The notes: generated from the letters alone by a model not told the origin. A DNA stretch of 33,083 bases from an uncultured Pelagibacteraceae bacterium (GCA_902596515.1 CACJUF010000015.1:1-33083); one strand, 5' to 3'; positions 16,977 through 26,400 are shown, counted from the first letter of the stretch. Program-made: numbers and translations.

Positions 16977-17516
16977 TTAGATAGCCTCAACTCTTTTTAC
17001 TTCTGGCAAATAATGACATAAAAGATTTTGAACACCTTGTTTTAGGGTCATTGTAGAACTGGGACAGCCAGAACAGCTCCCTTGTAGTTGAACTTTAACT
17101 ACTCCATCTTTAAACTCTTTAAATTTGATATCTCCTCCATCTCTTGCTATTGCTGGACGAATTTTCTCCTCGAGTAATTGTACTATTTGTTTTTCAATTT
17201 CATCAAGGCCTTCATTTTGTTCAGTTAAATCTTTATTAATGACGAATTCTTTTCCTGATGCATAAAATTCATTAATATGAGAAATCACAATATGTTTAAT
17301 GTCATCCCAAGAATTTTCATCATATTTATTGACTGAAATGAAATCTTTACCTAAAAAAATTCCCTCAACACCATTTACTGAAAGGATATTTCTAACAAGC
17401 TCATTATTTACCTTGTCATTTTTAGTTACTTCAAATGATCCTGCACTAGAAACAACTTTGCCTGGTATGAATTTTAACGAATTAGGGTTTGGTGTTATCT
17501 CAGTTTGAATGAACAT
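16977..17516 (-). CDS. nfuA: NfuA/NifU-type Fe-S cluster carrier
   Basis: This protein carries and delivers [4Fe-4S] clusters to target enzymes. The 179 residues comprise an Nfu N-terminal domain (1-88, MFIQTEITPNPNSLKFIPGK start) and a NifU C-terminal domain (about 105-179) with the cluster-binding CSGC (C148, C151). This two-domain arrangement is typical of alphaproteobacterial and mitochondrial Nfu rather than enterobacterial NfuA. It is followed closely by the glucosaminidase and preceded by a 52-base gap after trpS. Clients in the window could include MiaB and Nth, an inference from their clusters. Confidence 0.95.
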   Translation of the reverse strand: MFIQTEITPNPNSLKFIPGKVVSSAGSFEVTKNDKVNNELVRNILSVNGVEGIFLGKDFISVNKYDENSWDDIKHIVISHINEFYASGKEFVINKDLTEQNEGLDEIEKQIVQLLEEKIRPAIARDGGDIKFKEFKDGVVKVQLQGSCSGCPSSTMTLKQGVQNLLCHYLPEVKRVEAI

Positions 17517-17568
17517 GAATTATATATAAGCAATATTTAAAAAAATGGTACTGCTTTATGAAATATCC

Positions 17569-18570
17569 TCAAAAACCCACAATTTCGTGAATTTTTTTAA
17601 TTTTTTTAGAGGCAATTTCATTCGCTTTCTCGTATCCGCCTTTAAGTATTTTTTCCAAAAAGACTTTGTCATCTAATAACTCTTTAATTTTTAATGAAAT
17701 CGGATTGATTTCTTTAACAACTACATCTGATAATTTTTCTTTAAATTCTGAAAAATTTTTTCCTGCAAATTCATCAATTGATTTTTGAAGTGAGTTATTC
17801 ATCAAACTTGAATAAATACTAATTAGATTTTTAGCCTCAGGTCTTTTTTCTAATTCTTCAATTGTAGATGGCAAAGGTAGAGTATCGGTTTTTGCTTTTT
17901 TAATTTTATTTATTATTTGATCTTTATCATCAGTTAAATTTATTCTGCTTAGGTCTGATACCTCAGATTTACTCATCTTTTTGAGACCGTCTTTAAGACT
18001 CATAATTCTAGAAAATTCTTTTTTAATTAAAGGTTCGGGAACTACAAAAAAATTTTCGATTTTATAATCATTATTAAATTTTTGAGCTATATCACGACAT
18101 AACTCCAAATGTTGTTTTTGATCATCTCCAACAGGTACATGAGTCGAGTCATATAATAAAATGTCAGCTGCCATTAAAACAGGATATGAATAAAGACCGA
18201 TACTTGCTTTCTCTTTATCTTTCCCAGCTTTTTCCTTAAATTGGGTCATCCTATTTAACCACCCCATTCTCGCAACACAGCTTAAAATCCATGCTGCCTC
18301 TGAGTGAGCGCTCACCCGAGACTGATTAAAAATTATACTTTTTTCAGGATCTATTCCACTTGCAACAAATGTAGCAACTGTCTCATGTATATTTGATTTT
18401 AGATCTTTTGGATTTTGGCTTACAGTTATTGCATGAAGATCAACTACACAAAAGATACATTCATTTTGAGTATCATTGTTTAAATCAACAAAATTTTTTA
18501 TCGCTCCTAAATAATTTCCTAAATGAAGATTTCCAGTAGGTTGAACACCGGAGAAAATTTTTTTTTTCAT
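17569..18570 (-). CDS. trpS: Tryptophanyl-tRNA synthetase
   Basis: TrpS charges tRNA-Trp with tryptophan in the cytoplasm. The 333-residue protein has normal length for the bacterial family and both class I signatures: the HIGH-like GNLHLG (13-18, after VQPT) and KMSKS (198-202). SYPVLMAADILLY (128-140) and the VPVGDDQKQHLEL segment (145-157) are also family marks. It starts three bases after the murJ stop. The murJ-trpS-nfuA order is shared with other alphaproteobacteria, where a stress-protein gene may intervene. Confidence 0.97.
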   Translation of the reverse strand: MKKKIFSGVQPTGNLHLGNYLGAIKNFVDLNNDTQNECIFCVVDLHAITVSQNPKDLKSNIHETVATFVASGIDPEKSIIFNQSRVSAHSEAAWILSCVARMGWLNRMTQFKEKAGKDKEKASIGLYSYPVLMAADILLYDSTHVPVGDDQKQHLELCRDIAQKFNNDYKIENFFVVPEPLIKKEFSRIMSLKDGLKKMSKSEVSDLSRINLTDDKDQIINKIKKAKTDTLPLPSTIEELEKRPEAKNLISIYSSLMNNSLQKSIDEFAGKNFSEFKEKLSDVVVKEINPISLKIKELLDDKVFLEKILKGGYEKANEIASKKIKKIHEIVGF

Positions 18571-18573
18571 ATT

Positions 18574-20103
18574 CTAATACTTTAATTTAATATCTTGATA
18601 ATTAAAAGCTTTGATAAAATATGACAGTGCTAAATAAAAAAATATTGTCAATAAAACACATAATAATAAATAAGCAGACTTAAAGAAATAGGTATAACTT
18701 AATTGATTTTCGAATGACAAGATCAAGTATTGAAAAAAAATACCCATCATAACTGATGCGAAAATTATCTTAACAAATTGTTTAAGAAAAGTTTTGTTAA
18801 ACTCAAATAAGTTATTATTTTTTAAATAAATAAATAACATTGAAGAGTTAAACCATGAGGATATCGTCGTTGCTATAGGAATAATTATAAAACCAACATC
18901 TTTAAAAAAGTAAACACTTATCAAAATATTTAGCAAAACAGAAACTAAGGAAATATAAAATGGAGTTTTAGTATCATGATTTGCAAAAAAAAATGTCGAA
19001 AAAACTTTTATTAATGCAAATGCTGGGAGCCCTAAGCCAAAATAATAAAGAGCATTTGCGGAATTAAAAACTGAGCTTTCTGTGAAAGAACCATATCCAA
19101 ATAAAGCTGAAATAATTTGTTCAGATGCTATAACTAAAGATACTGAGGCAGGTATACTTAAAAACATACTTAGCTCTAATGCTTTATTTTGAATTAATGA
19201 TATTTTCTTCTTTTTTTTTTGGTGAACATGTTTTGAAAGTTGGGGCAGGACAACAACACCGATAGCTATACCAGCTATTGCTAAATTAATTTGGTATATT
19301 CTATCAGCATAGTATAGGTATGATACAGCACTTGCCTGGAATGAAGCTATGATTGTTCCAACCAAAATATTTATTTGAGTAACTCCTGAGGAAAAAATAC
19401 TTGGTAATAATTTTTTAAAAAAAAATTTTACCTTATTGGTGATTTTAAATCTAAAATCAAAAACTAGGGCATAATATTTTTTTACAAATCTATATAAAAA
19501 AATTAATTGTAGTAATCCTGCGATAGATACCCCATATGAAAGATAGTAAATTAATTCATCACCTAAATATCTTCCAAAAAATAAAATAGTAATTAAAACT
19601 ATATTCAAAATAATAGGCGCTGCAGAAGCAGCAGCAAATTTATTATGTGAGTTTAAAATTGCACCAAAAAAGGAAGATAGACTAACAAACATTAAAAATG
19701 GGAAAGTAATTCTTGTTAAAGCAGTTGCTAATTCAAATTTTTTAGTATCTTCGATAAAGCCTGGTGCTATCAATCCCACAAAAATTGGCATAAAAATTTC
19801 AATTATGAGAACTAAAAAAAATAAAGCTAAGAATAGTAAATTAAAAACATCATTGGCAAATTTATTTGATCTAGATTTATTTTTAACTATTTCAGAAGTG
19901 TAGCTTGGTACAAAAGCTGAATTAAAAGTTCCCTCAGCAAAAAGTCTTCTAAAAGTGTTAGGTATTCTAAATGCAACAAAAAAAGCATCAGCCAAAAAAC
20001 TTGTTCCAAGAAAAATTGCTATCAAAACATCTCTCAAATATCCAAGTAATCTGCTAATAATAGTATAGAAACCAAAAGTCCCTGTTGACTTAACTAAATT
20101 CAT
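18574..20103 (-). CDS. murJ: Lipid II flippase MurJ
   Basis: MurJ moves lipid II, the peptidoglycan precursor, across the inner membrane. The 509-residue protein is almost entirely hydrophobic with about 14 membrane segments, and has the family signatures SRLLGYLRDVLIA (18-30) and FRRLFAEGTFNSAFVPSY (51-68). It is the first gene of the minus-strand run murJ-trpS-nfuA-glucosaminidase, so its unit contains both a precursor exporter and a cell-wall hydrolase. Its 50-base upstream gap is shared with the divergent maeB. A minus-strand TATAAT at 20176-20181, inside maeB, might be its -10 but has no clear partner. Confidence 0.96.
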   Translation of the reverse strand: MNLVKSTGTFGFYTIISRLLGYLRDVLIAIFLGTSFLADAFFVAFRIPNTFRRLFAEGTFNSAFVPSYTSEIVKNKSRSNKFANDVFNLLFLALFFLVLIIEIFMPIFVGLIAPGFIEDTKKFELATALTRITFPFLMFVSLSSFFGAILNSHNKFAAASAAPIILNIVLITILFFGRYLGDELIYYLSYGVSIAGLLQLIFLYRFVKKYYALVFDFRFKITNKVKFFFKKLLPSIFSSGVTQINILVGTIIASFQASAVSYLYYADRIYQINLAIAGIAIGVVVLPQLSKHVHQKKKKKISLIQNKALELSMFLSIPASVSLVIASEQIISALFGYGSFTESSVFNSANALYYFGLGLPAFALIKVFSTFFFANHDTKTPFYISLVSVLLNILISVYFFKDVGFIIIPIATTISSWFNSSMLFIYLKNNNLFEFNKTFLKQFVKIIFASVMMGIFFQYLILSFENQLSYTYFFKSAYLLLCVLLTIFFYLALSYFIKAFNYQDIKLKY

Positions 20104-20113
20104 AAATCATATT
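20085..20113 (+). promoter_or_regulatory. Candidate sigma-70 promoter for maeB
   Basis: TTGACT (20085-20090) and CATATT (20108-20113) are spaced 17 bases. The -35 lies in the murJ start region and the leader would be about 34 bases. The -35 is five of six to consensus and the -10 four of six. Confidence 0.45.
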
Positions 20114-20153
20114 AGTCTTAAATTTACCTCATTTGTACACCTAATTAAGCTAA

Positions 20154-22439
20154 ATGAAAAAAACAAAAATTGATCATTATACAGATAAAGAAGCTTTAGA
20201 TTATCATCGTCATAATAAGCCAGGTAAGATCGAAATCTCATCCTCAAAGAATATGACCACAAAAAGAGATCTCGCATTAGCTTATTCGCCAGGTGTGGCA
20301 GCACCAGTAAAAGCGATAAGTGAAAATCCAGAAACTGCATTTGATTATACAAGTAAGGGAAATCTTGTAGCAGTAATTAGTAACGGTTCTGCTATTTTAG
20401 GTATGGGTAACTTAGGAGCTTTGGCCTCAAAACCTGTTATGGAAGGAAAAGCAGTTTTATTTAAAAGGTTTGCTGATATTGACTCGATTGATCTTGAAAT
20501 TGACTCACAAGATCACAATGAAATAATTAATAGTGTTAAAAATTTTGCTCCAAGTTTTGGGGGAATTAATCTGGAGGATATTGCTGCTCCAGATTGTTTT
20601 ATTATTGAGGAAAAACTTAAAGAAATTTTAGATATTCCTGTCTTTCATGATGACCAACATGGTACAGCAATCATAACTACAGCTGCATTAATCAACGCAC
20701 TGGATATTACCAAAAAAAAAATTGATGAAGTAAAAATAGTTGTAAACGGCGCAGGTGCATCAGCAATGGCTTGTGCTAATTTATTTAAGAAAAGTGGTGT
20801 TCCACAAAAAAACATTACAATGGTTGATAGAACAGGGGTGATTTATAGTGGAAGAGAAAATTTAAACCAGTGGAAATCAGCACATGCTATTGAGACTAAA
20901 AATCGAACTTTATCAGATGCGATAAATAATGCTGACGTATTTTTAGGTTTATCAGCAAAAGGGGCTTTAACAAAAGATATGGTAAAAAAGATGGCTAAAA
21001 ATCCTATAATATTTGCATGCGCAAATCCTGATCCAGAGATTAAACCTGAAGAGGTTGCTGAGGTAAGAAGTGATGCGATTATGGCCACTGGAAGATCAGA
21101 TTATCCAAACCAGGTAAATAATCTAATTGGTTTTCCATATATATTTAGAGGCGCACTAGATGTAAGATCTAAAACTATAAATGAGGAAATGAAAATTGCT
21201 GCTGCTCACGCAATTGCTAATCTAGCTAAAGAGGAAGTTCCTGATGAAGTTGTTGCTGCGATGGGAGGTGAGAGACCACACTATGGGAAAGATTATATAA
21301 TTCCCTCAACATTTGATCCAAGACTTATAAGTGTAATTCCTGCTGCAGTAGCTAAAGCGGCAATAGACTCTGGTGTTGCAAGAATAGATATAAAAGATTT
21401 TGATAATTACAAAGATCAGTTAAGACAAAGATTGGATCCAACAGTTACGATCATGCAGGGTATAAACAACTATATCAAAAAGAAACCAAAAAAAGTAATT
21501 TTTGCAGATGGTGAAGATGAAAACATGCTTAAAGCAGCAATAGCATTTAAAAACTCCAATTTAGGATTACCGATCTTAGTCGGAAAAGAGGATCTAATTA
21601 AAAATCAATTAAAGAAGATAGGTTACAGTGAAAATTTTGATATAGAAATTACCAATTCGAAAGATGCTAAAAAAAGAGAAAAGTATGTGAAATATCTTTT
21701 TGGAAAACTTCAAAGAAATAAAGGTATGCTGGAGCGAGATTGTGATCGTTTAATCAGAAATGATAGAGTTATTTGGGCATCTTGTATGGTAGCATGTGGA
21801 GATGCTGATGCGATGGTCACTGGAAATACCAGAAGATATTCCTCATCATTAGAAAAAATTACTCAAGTTGTAGATCCTAGAGCTGGAGAAATAATGTTTG
21901 GTCTAAACTTAATAGTTAATAGAGGAAAAACAATTTTCATATGTGATACGTCTGTTATTGAATACCCTGATGCAAATCAACTTGCAGAAATGGCAAAATC
22001 TGCAGCTAGAGTGGTTAGATTATTTGGATTAGATCCTAAGGTCGCTTTCTTATCTCATTCCACTTTTGGAGAACCGGCTACTGACAGAACAAAAAGATTA
22101 AGCGATGCTGTTGAAATTTTAAAGAAAGAAAAAGTTGATTTTAAATTTGATGGAGAAATGCAGCCAGATGTTGCTTTAGAAGAGTTATATAAAGAACTTT
22201 ACCCATTTTCAGAAATTGTGGGAAATTCAAATGTCCTGATAATGCCAAGCCAGCATAGTGCTGCTATTTCATACAAAATGATAAAATCGATGAGTAGAGC
22301 AAAAGTAATTGGACCACTATTAATTGGTTTAGGTCTTCCAATAGAAATTGCTCCTCTAAGAACCTCTACCTCAGAAATAATTAATCTAGCATCAATTGCA
22401 GCTTATTCCTCTGACGTAATTGATTACAAAAAAGATTAA
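20154..22439 (+). CDS. maeB: NADP-dependent malic enzyme with phosphotransacetylase-like domain
   Basis: MaeB decarboxylates malate to pyruvate with reduction of NADP. The 761-residue protein has the malic domain (about 15-160, with [13 protein letters not shown] and the catalytic KPVMEGKA region), HDDQHGTAI (165-173), a Rossmann motif GAGASA (199-204), and from about 435 a phosphotransacetylase-like domain ([20 protein letters not shown] onward) that in MaeB is regulatory rather than catalytic. The length is normal for the fused family. It is a single-gene unit divergent from murJ, and its stop overlaps the convergent dolP-like stop. Confidence 0.96.
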   Translation: MKKTKIDHYTDKEALDYHRHNKPGKIEISSSKNMTTKRDLALAYSPGVAAPVKAISENPETAFDYTSKGNLVAVISNGSAILGMGNLGALASKPVMEGKAVLFKRFADIDSIDLEIDSQDHNEIINSVKNFAPSFGGINLEDIAAPDCFIIEEKLKEILDIPVFHDDQHGTAIITTAALINALDITKKKIDEVKIVVNGAGASAMACANLFKKSGVPQKNITMVDRTGVIYSGRENLNQWKSAHAIETKNRTLSDAINNADVFLGLSAKGALTKDMVKKMAKNPIIFACANPDPEIKPEEVAEVRSDAIMATGRSDYPNQVNNLIGFPYIFRGALDVRSKTINEEMKIAAAHAIANLAKEEVPDEVVAAMGGERPHYGKDYIIPSTFDPRLISVIPAAVAKAAIDSGVARIDIKDFDNYKDQLRQRLDPTVTIMQGINNYIKKKPKKVIFADGEDENMLKAAIAFKNSNLGLPILVGKEDLIKNQLKKIGYSENFDIEITNSKDAKKREKYVKYLFGKLQRNKGMLERDCDRLIRNDRVIWASCMVACGDADAMVTGNTRRYSSSLEKITQVVDPRAGEIMFGLNLIVNRGKTIFICDTSVIEYPDANQLAEMAKSAARVVRLFGLDPKVAFLSHSTFGEPATDRTKRLSDAVEILKKEKVDFKFDGEMQPDVALEELYKELYPFSEIVGNSNVLIMPSQHSAAISYKMIKSMSRAKVIGPLLIGLGLPIEIAPLRTSTSEIINLASIAAYSSDVIDYKKD

Positions 22440-23029
22440 TTTTTTTGAATTCTTAAATCATCGACAATTAAAATACTTGCTATTACGTCTTTGACATCTA
22501 AGATTTCTTTAGCCTCATTTACTACTAATTCTTTTTCATCTACTGTTAAAGCTATACCGTAAACATAAATTTTCTTTTTATAGGTATCTATCTGGTAATT
22601 AGTTGCTTTTATTTCTTTATTTAAAATTAAAGCAGTCCTTAATTGAGAGGTAATTAAAACATCTTTTGCAGATTGTTTGAAGTTAAATTTCTCTTTAATC
22701 TTAATATCGTTTCTTACAGATCTAGCACCCTCAGTTTCCCAAGCTAATTTTGTTATTTGAAGTTTTTCTTCAGGGTCGTTAACTTTGCCAGTTAAAAATA
22801 TTCTCCCATCTAAGACTTTTGATTTTATAGATAAAAAATACTTTTTATCTAATAACAATATTCTTGCTGATAAATTTTTTTGCATTATAGAATCATCAAT
22901 CTGTGTCCCTAAAGACCTAGGATCTAAAGCGACTGACACTCCTGTTCCAAAAATTCCCTTTGAAGAAACACCAGCACATCCTGACAAAAACAAAGTGATC
23001 AATATTAATATTAAAATTTTAAACTTCAT
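22436..23029 (-). CDS. BON-domain outer-membrane lipoprotein (DolP/YraP-like)
   Basis: DolP-type proteins are envelope lipoproteins with two BON domains that bind phospholipid and support outer-membrane integrity. The 197-residue protein has a lipoprotein signal with lipobox LSGC (C18), then BON-like segments at about 50-112 and 118-190, each with the strand pattern seen in IKSKVLDGRIFLTGKV and YQIDTYKKKIYVYGIAL. Its start overlaps the rsmI end by 11 bases, so the two are co-translated. The rsmI and LpoA-like neighbours match the enterobacterial yraL/yraM/yraP setting, supporting the DolP assignment. Its stop shares a TTAA with maeB. Confidence 0.87.
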   Translation of the reverse strand: MKFKILILILITLFLSGCAGVSSKGIFGTGVSVALDPRSLGTQIDDSIMQKNLSARILLLDKKYFLSIKSKVLDGRIFLTGKVNDPEEKLQITKLAWETEGARSVRNDIKIKEKFNFKQSAKDVLITSQLRTALILNKEIKATNYQIDTYKKKIYVYGIALTVDEKELVVNEAKEILDVKDVIASILIVDDLRIQKN

Positions 23030-23882
23030 TTTTTAGCTTTAAACAAAAATTATAAATTTTTTTTTTTGGCACAGAATTATTTTGAGAAATTAGATTTACA
23101 ATTTCTTTAACACTTAATTTTTTAATCATTTCTCTTATGTTATTCTTATCTGATTCACTTAATAAAAGAGAACCTTTTTTTATTTTTTTTTTTTCAGATA
23201 TGACTAGGGTTAATTCACCTTTTAAGGTTTCATCAAAAGGTTTTAAATTATCAACTTTATATCTTAAATATTCCTCATAGAACTTTGTCATTTCTCTACA
23301 AATCAAAATATCTCTTTCAGAAAAACTATTTTTAATAAATGGAATAGCTTTATTTATTTTTTTTGGTGACATAAAAAAAACTATAGATGAGTCTAATTGT
23401 GACAGAAATTTCAAATCATTTTTAATATCTTTTAGTTTTGTTGGAAAGAAACCATAAAAAAAATATTTTTCAGAAAAGCCACTAATTGATACAGCTGTAC
23501 TAACTGCAGAAGGACCTGGTAATGGAAATATATTTATTTTCTCCTTAACACACTCTCTTACTAATATAGCTCCAGGATCTGATATTCCTGGAGTGCCCGC
23601 ATCTGAAACAAGAGATATAATTTTATCATTTCTTAAGTGATTTATAATTAAAGATAAATTTTTCTTCTCATTAAATTTGTGATTGGAAAATAATTTCGAT
23701 TTTACATCAAATTTTTCCATCACTTTTTTAGAAATTCGGGTATCCTCGCAAAGAATTAAATCAGACTTTTTTAAAATTTCTATTGCTCTATAAGTAATAT
23801 CTCCTAAATTTCCTATCGGTGTGGGTATTATATATAGCCCTTTTTTAATTTCTTTATTTTGAAATTTAGGGTTTAAAGTCAT
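23019..23882 (-). CDS. rsmI: 16S rRNA (cytidine1402-2'-O)-methyltransferase
   Basis: RsmI methylates the 2'-O of C1402 in 16S rRNA at the decoding centre using SAM. The 287 residues show the tetrapyrrole-methylase fold signatures: YIIPTPIGNLGDIT (17-30), LCEDTR (44-49) and VSDAGTPGISDPG (92-104). Its length is close to that of E. coli RsmI. The gene overlaps the dolP-like gene and is divergent from the LpoA-like gene across 34 bases, where a palindromic TTATATAA (23901-23908) could contribute -10 elements on both strands. Confidence 0.96.
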   Translation of the reverse strand: MTLNPKFQNKEIKKGLYIIPTPIGNLGDITYRAIEILKKSDLILCEDTRISKKVMEKFDVKSKLFSNHKFNEKKNLSLIINHLRNDKIISLVSDAGTPGISDPGAILVRECVKEKINIFPLPGPSAVSTAVSISGFSEKYFFYGFFPTKLKDIKNDLKFLSQLDSSIVFFMSPKKINKAIPFIKNSFSERDILICREMTKFYEEYLRYKVDNLKPFDETLKGELTLVISEKKKIKKGSLLLSESDKNNIREMIKKLSVKEIVNLISQNNSVPKKKIYNFCLKLKNEV

Positions 23883-23916
23883 AATTATACAATACTAAAA
23901 TTATATAAATCATTAA

Positions 23917-25071
23917 ATGAATAATTTTTTTAAAATTCTTTTCTCTATATTTTTTGTTTTGTTATTTGAAACATCCATTTCATATTCTGAAGAAACAAAA
24001 ATTAAAATAGGAGTATTAGCTCCACTCTCAGGAGAAGATGCGTCTTTAGGAAAACAAATACTTAATTCCATTAGAATGGCCTTAATTGACATAAAAGATA
24101 ATAACATAGAAATATATCCTAAAGACACCAGGTCAGATCCCGATGTGACTTTACGATCAGCTCTGGAATTTGAGAAGATGGGAATATCATTGGTTATCGG
24201 TCCAGTTTTTCATAAAAATTTGTTATTTCTAGATAAAGTAAAAAGTATTACTTTTTTATCTTTAACAAACAAAACTTTAGATCTTCATAAAAATATCATT
24301 AGCAGTGGCATTAACTCCTCTTCACAATTGAATACAATTAGAAAATTTTTAGAAATGAGCGAGATAAAAAAAACAATTTTTTTAATTCCAAATTTAAATT
24401 ATGAACTAGAGATTAAAAAAGGAATTAAAGAGTCAAAGATAAAATTTTTTAAACAATACAACTATGATATTGACCCAACTAAATTAACTAAACAAATAGA
24501 AAAAATAACAAATTACGGAATAAGAAAACAAAATCTACTAGATGAAATATCAAGAGTTGAAAATTCTGTTGATCCAAATAAGGAAAAAATTATAGAAAAT
24601 CTTGAAAAAAAATACACTCTTGGAAATGTAAAATTTGATTCCGTTATTATTACAGATTTTGATGAGAGTTTAAAAAGTGTAATCACCTCATTGCTGTACA
24701 CTGATGTATCACCAAAAAATAAATATATAATTACTTTAAACCAATGGTTTGATGAGAGTTTGTTAAAGGAACAAAATTTACAACCAATTTATTATCCCTC
24801 AATTAACAAACAAAATTTGGATGAGTTTACTAATAAATTTTTTAAAAAATTTAATCATAAACCTAATTTTCTATCATTACTTAGTTATGATTTAGTTGGA
24901 TTAATATATTACCTGTCACTAAAAAATGAAGCTTTAGAAATAAACAAATCGTTTAAAACTCGAAATACATTTAAAGGAAAAATAGGAGTTTTTGAAATTA
25001 AAGATAATAGGATAAATCACCGACTAAATTTTTATGAAATTAATAATGGTAAACTTAAAGAAATTTTTTAA
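23917..25071 (+). CDS. Periplasmic LpoA-like penicillin-binding-protein activator
   Basis: The protein resembles the LpoA C-terminal domain, a type I periplasmic-binding-protein fold that activates a class A penicillin-binding protein in enterobacteria. The 384 residues start with a Sec signal (about 1-24), then IKIGVLAPLSGEDASLGKQI (29-48) and LVIGPVF (about 93-99) typical of the fold. There is no cysteine at the cleavage site, so it is predicted to be soluble rather than a lipoprotein, and the helical N-terminal TPR region of E. coli LpoA is absent. It is divergent from rsmI, as lpoA is in E. coli. An amino-acid-ABC-type binding protein is the alternative, but no transporter genes are near. 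Confidence 0.75.
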   Translation: MNNFFKILFSIFFVLLFETSISYSEETKIKIGVLAPLSGEDASLGKQILNSIRMALIDIKDNNIEIYPKDTRSDPDVTLRSALEFEKMGISLVIGPVFHKNLLFLDKVKSITFLSLTNKTLDLHKNIISSGINSSSQLNTIRKFLEMSEIKKTIFLIPNLNYELEIKKGIKESKIKFFKQYNYDIDPTKLTKQIEKITNYGIRKQNLLDEISRVENSVDPNKEKIIENLEKKYTLGNVKFDSVIITDFDESLKSVITSLLYTDVSPKNKYIITLNQWFDESLLKEQNLQPIYYPSINKQNLDEFTNKFFKKFNHKPNFLSLLSYDLVGLIYYLSLKNEALEINKSFKTRNTFKGKIGVFEIKDNRINHRLNFYEINNGKLKEIF

Positions 25072-25657
25072 TCTTTTTAAATGCGATTGATCTATGGTCC
25101 ATTTTACTTTTACTAGAAAACTTCATTTCACCAAAAGTTTGTTTCTTTTTTTTTGGAATAAAAATTGGATCATATCCAAAACCATTTTTTCCCCTAATTT
25201 TGTTTGAAACAGAACCCTCAATTTTTCCTATGACACTTGCAATTATTTTATCTAAATAACAAATTGACAATGCACATACAAATCTTGCTTTAATCTTTTT
25301 AGCTCTCCAGTTCTTATCTTTTTTATCTAATTCTTTATATACTTTTTTAATTGCTTTATTAAAATCACCCTTTGATCCTGCCCATCTGGCTGAAAAGATT
25401 CCAGGCTTTTTATCCAAACAATCTATTTCAAGACCTGAGTCATCAGCAATACAAACTAAATTAGATTTTTTTGAAAAATACTTAGATTTGATTATTGAAT
25501 TTTCCTTAAATGTTAGTCCATTTTCTGCTGGGCTTTTAAGATTAAAATCTGATGTAGAAAAAATCTTAATTGATTTTGGCAATAAATCCTTAATTTCTCT
25601 AAGTTTTCCTTTGTTGTTTGTGCCGATTAATATTTTTGATATTTTTTTTTTTAACAT
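25055..25657 (-). CDS. rdgB: XTP/dITP diphosphatase (RdgB/HAM1)
   Basis: RdgB hydrolyses non-canonical purine triphosphates (XTP, dITP, ITP) and so keeps them out of DNA. The 200-residue protein has IGTNNKGKLREI (11-22), the catalytic ADDSGLEID (71-79), PGIFSARWAG (85-94), the GFGYDPIF substrate loop, and MDHRS near the end. It is convergent with the LpoA-like gene and overlaps it by 17 bases at the 3' ends. It is divergent from grpE across 36 bases; in many alphaproteobacteria rdgB and grpE are close neighbours with hrcA or rph nearby, neither of which is in the window. Confidence 0.96.
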   Translation of the reverse strand: MLKKKISKILIGTNNKGKLREIKDLLPKSIKIFSTSDFNLKSPAENGLTFKENSIIKSKYFSKKSNLVCIADDSGLEIDCLDKKPGIFSARWAGSKGDFNKAIKKVYKELDKKDKNWRAKKIKARFVCALSICYLDKIIASVIGKIEGSVSNKIRGKNGFGYDPIFIPKKKKQTFGEMKFSSKSKMDHRSIAFKKIKKFL

Positions 25658-25659
25658 CT

Positions 25660-25677
25660 AGAAATTCTAAAATTTCT
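25660..25677. promoter_or_regulatory. Dyad in the rdgB/grpE divergent gap
   Basis: A 7-base inverted repeat (AGAAATT and AATTTCT, 4-base spacer) fills half of the 36-base gap between rdgB and grpE, 16 bases before the grpE ATG. It is not the CIRCE element used by HrcA. It could be an operator, a leader hairpin, or chance. Confidence 0.3.
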
Positions 25678-25693
25678 TACCATATAAGCTTCT

Positions 25694-26332
25694 ATGGAAA
25701 AAGAGCAAAAAGAGAATATTCAAAATGATAATTTAGATAAGGAAGAAAATAGTCAATCTAGTAAGCCTCAAGATCAAACGGATGATCATAATAAAAAAGA
25801 GGAGAATGACAAAAAAGAATTAACACCAGAAGAAAAGATTTTACAGCTTGAAGATAAACTGGCTAGAACATTTGCTGAAATGGAAAATCAAAGAAGAAGA
25901 TTTGAAAAGGAGAAGGAAGATGCTTTTGAATATGGTGGTTTTACATTTGCTAAAGAAGCATTAAGCCTTATAGATAATTTTGAAAGATCCAAAAGTATTT
26001 TAGAAAGTGATGAAAAATTGAAAGACTCTGAAGCGCTTAAAAAAACTTTAGAACATTTTGATATAATTCATAAAGATTTAATATCCATATTTAACAAAAA
26101 TGATATTAAACAGATTGATAGTTTAAATAAAAAATTAGATCCAAACTTTCATCAAGCGATGATGGAAATTGAGGATGATACAAAAGAGCCAGGAACTATA
26201 ATTCAAGAGATTCAAAAAGGTTTCACAATCAAAGATCGATTACTAAGACCTTCTTTAGTTGGCGTAGCCAAGAAAACTCAAGAAAAAACAGCCAAAACAG
26301 AGGAAACTAAAGAGAATTCGGAGACTAAATAA
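25694..26332 (+). CDS. grpE: Nucleotide exchange factor GrpE
   Basis: GrpE releases ADP from DnaK and resets the chaperone cycle. The 212-residue protein begins with an acidic, charged low-complexity region (1-48), then a long coiled coil (about 48-100, containing KLARTFAEMENQRRRFEKEK), and the C-terminal beta domain with KKLDPNFHQAMMEIED and GTIIQEIQKGFTIKDRLLRPSLV. It opens the plus-strand chaperone unit and is followed by dnaK after a 60-base gap that is fully spanned by a small ORF. No hrcA or CIRCE is seen, so heat control through sigma-32 is possible, although no convincing sigma-32 site was found. Confidence 0.97.
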   Translation: MEKEQKENIQNDNLDKEENSQSSKPQDQTDDHNKKEENDKKELTPEEKILQLEDKLARTFAEMENQRRRFEKEKEDAFEYGGFTFAKEALSLIDNFERSKSILESDEKLKDSEALKKTLEHFDIIHKDLISIFNKNDIKQIDSLNKKLDPNFHQAMMEIEDDTKEPGTIIQEIQKGFTIKDRLLRPSLVGVAKKTQEKTAKTEETKENSETK

Positions 26333-26400
26333 TGATTGGAACAACTTGTAGAATTAAAAATAACACTTATATGACGAGTAGAATTAACAATTATGAGTAA
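26332..26400 (+). CDS. Possible 22-codon micro-ORF bridging grpE and dnaK
   Basis: An ATG that shares its A with the grpE stop (TAATG) opens a 22-codon frame beginning [11 protein letters not shown]. It ends at a TAA inside the dnaK start, overlapping dnaK by 8 bases (ATGAGTAA). The gap therefore reads continuously from one gene to the next. It contains a 10-base direct repeat (26348-26357 and 26378-26387) in the same frame, giving CRIKNN and SRINNY. dnaK has no clear Shine-Dalgarno site, which fits coupling. The peptide has no known family, and the frame could be chance. Confidence 0.35.
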   Translation: MIGTTCRIKNNTYMTSRINNYE

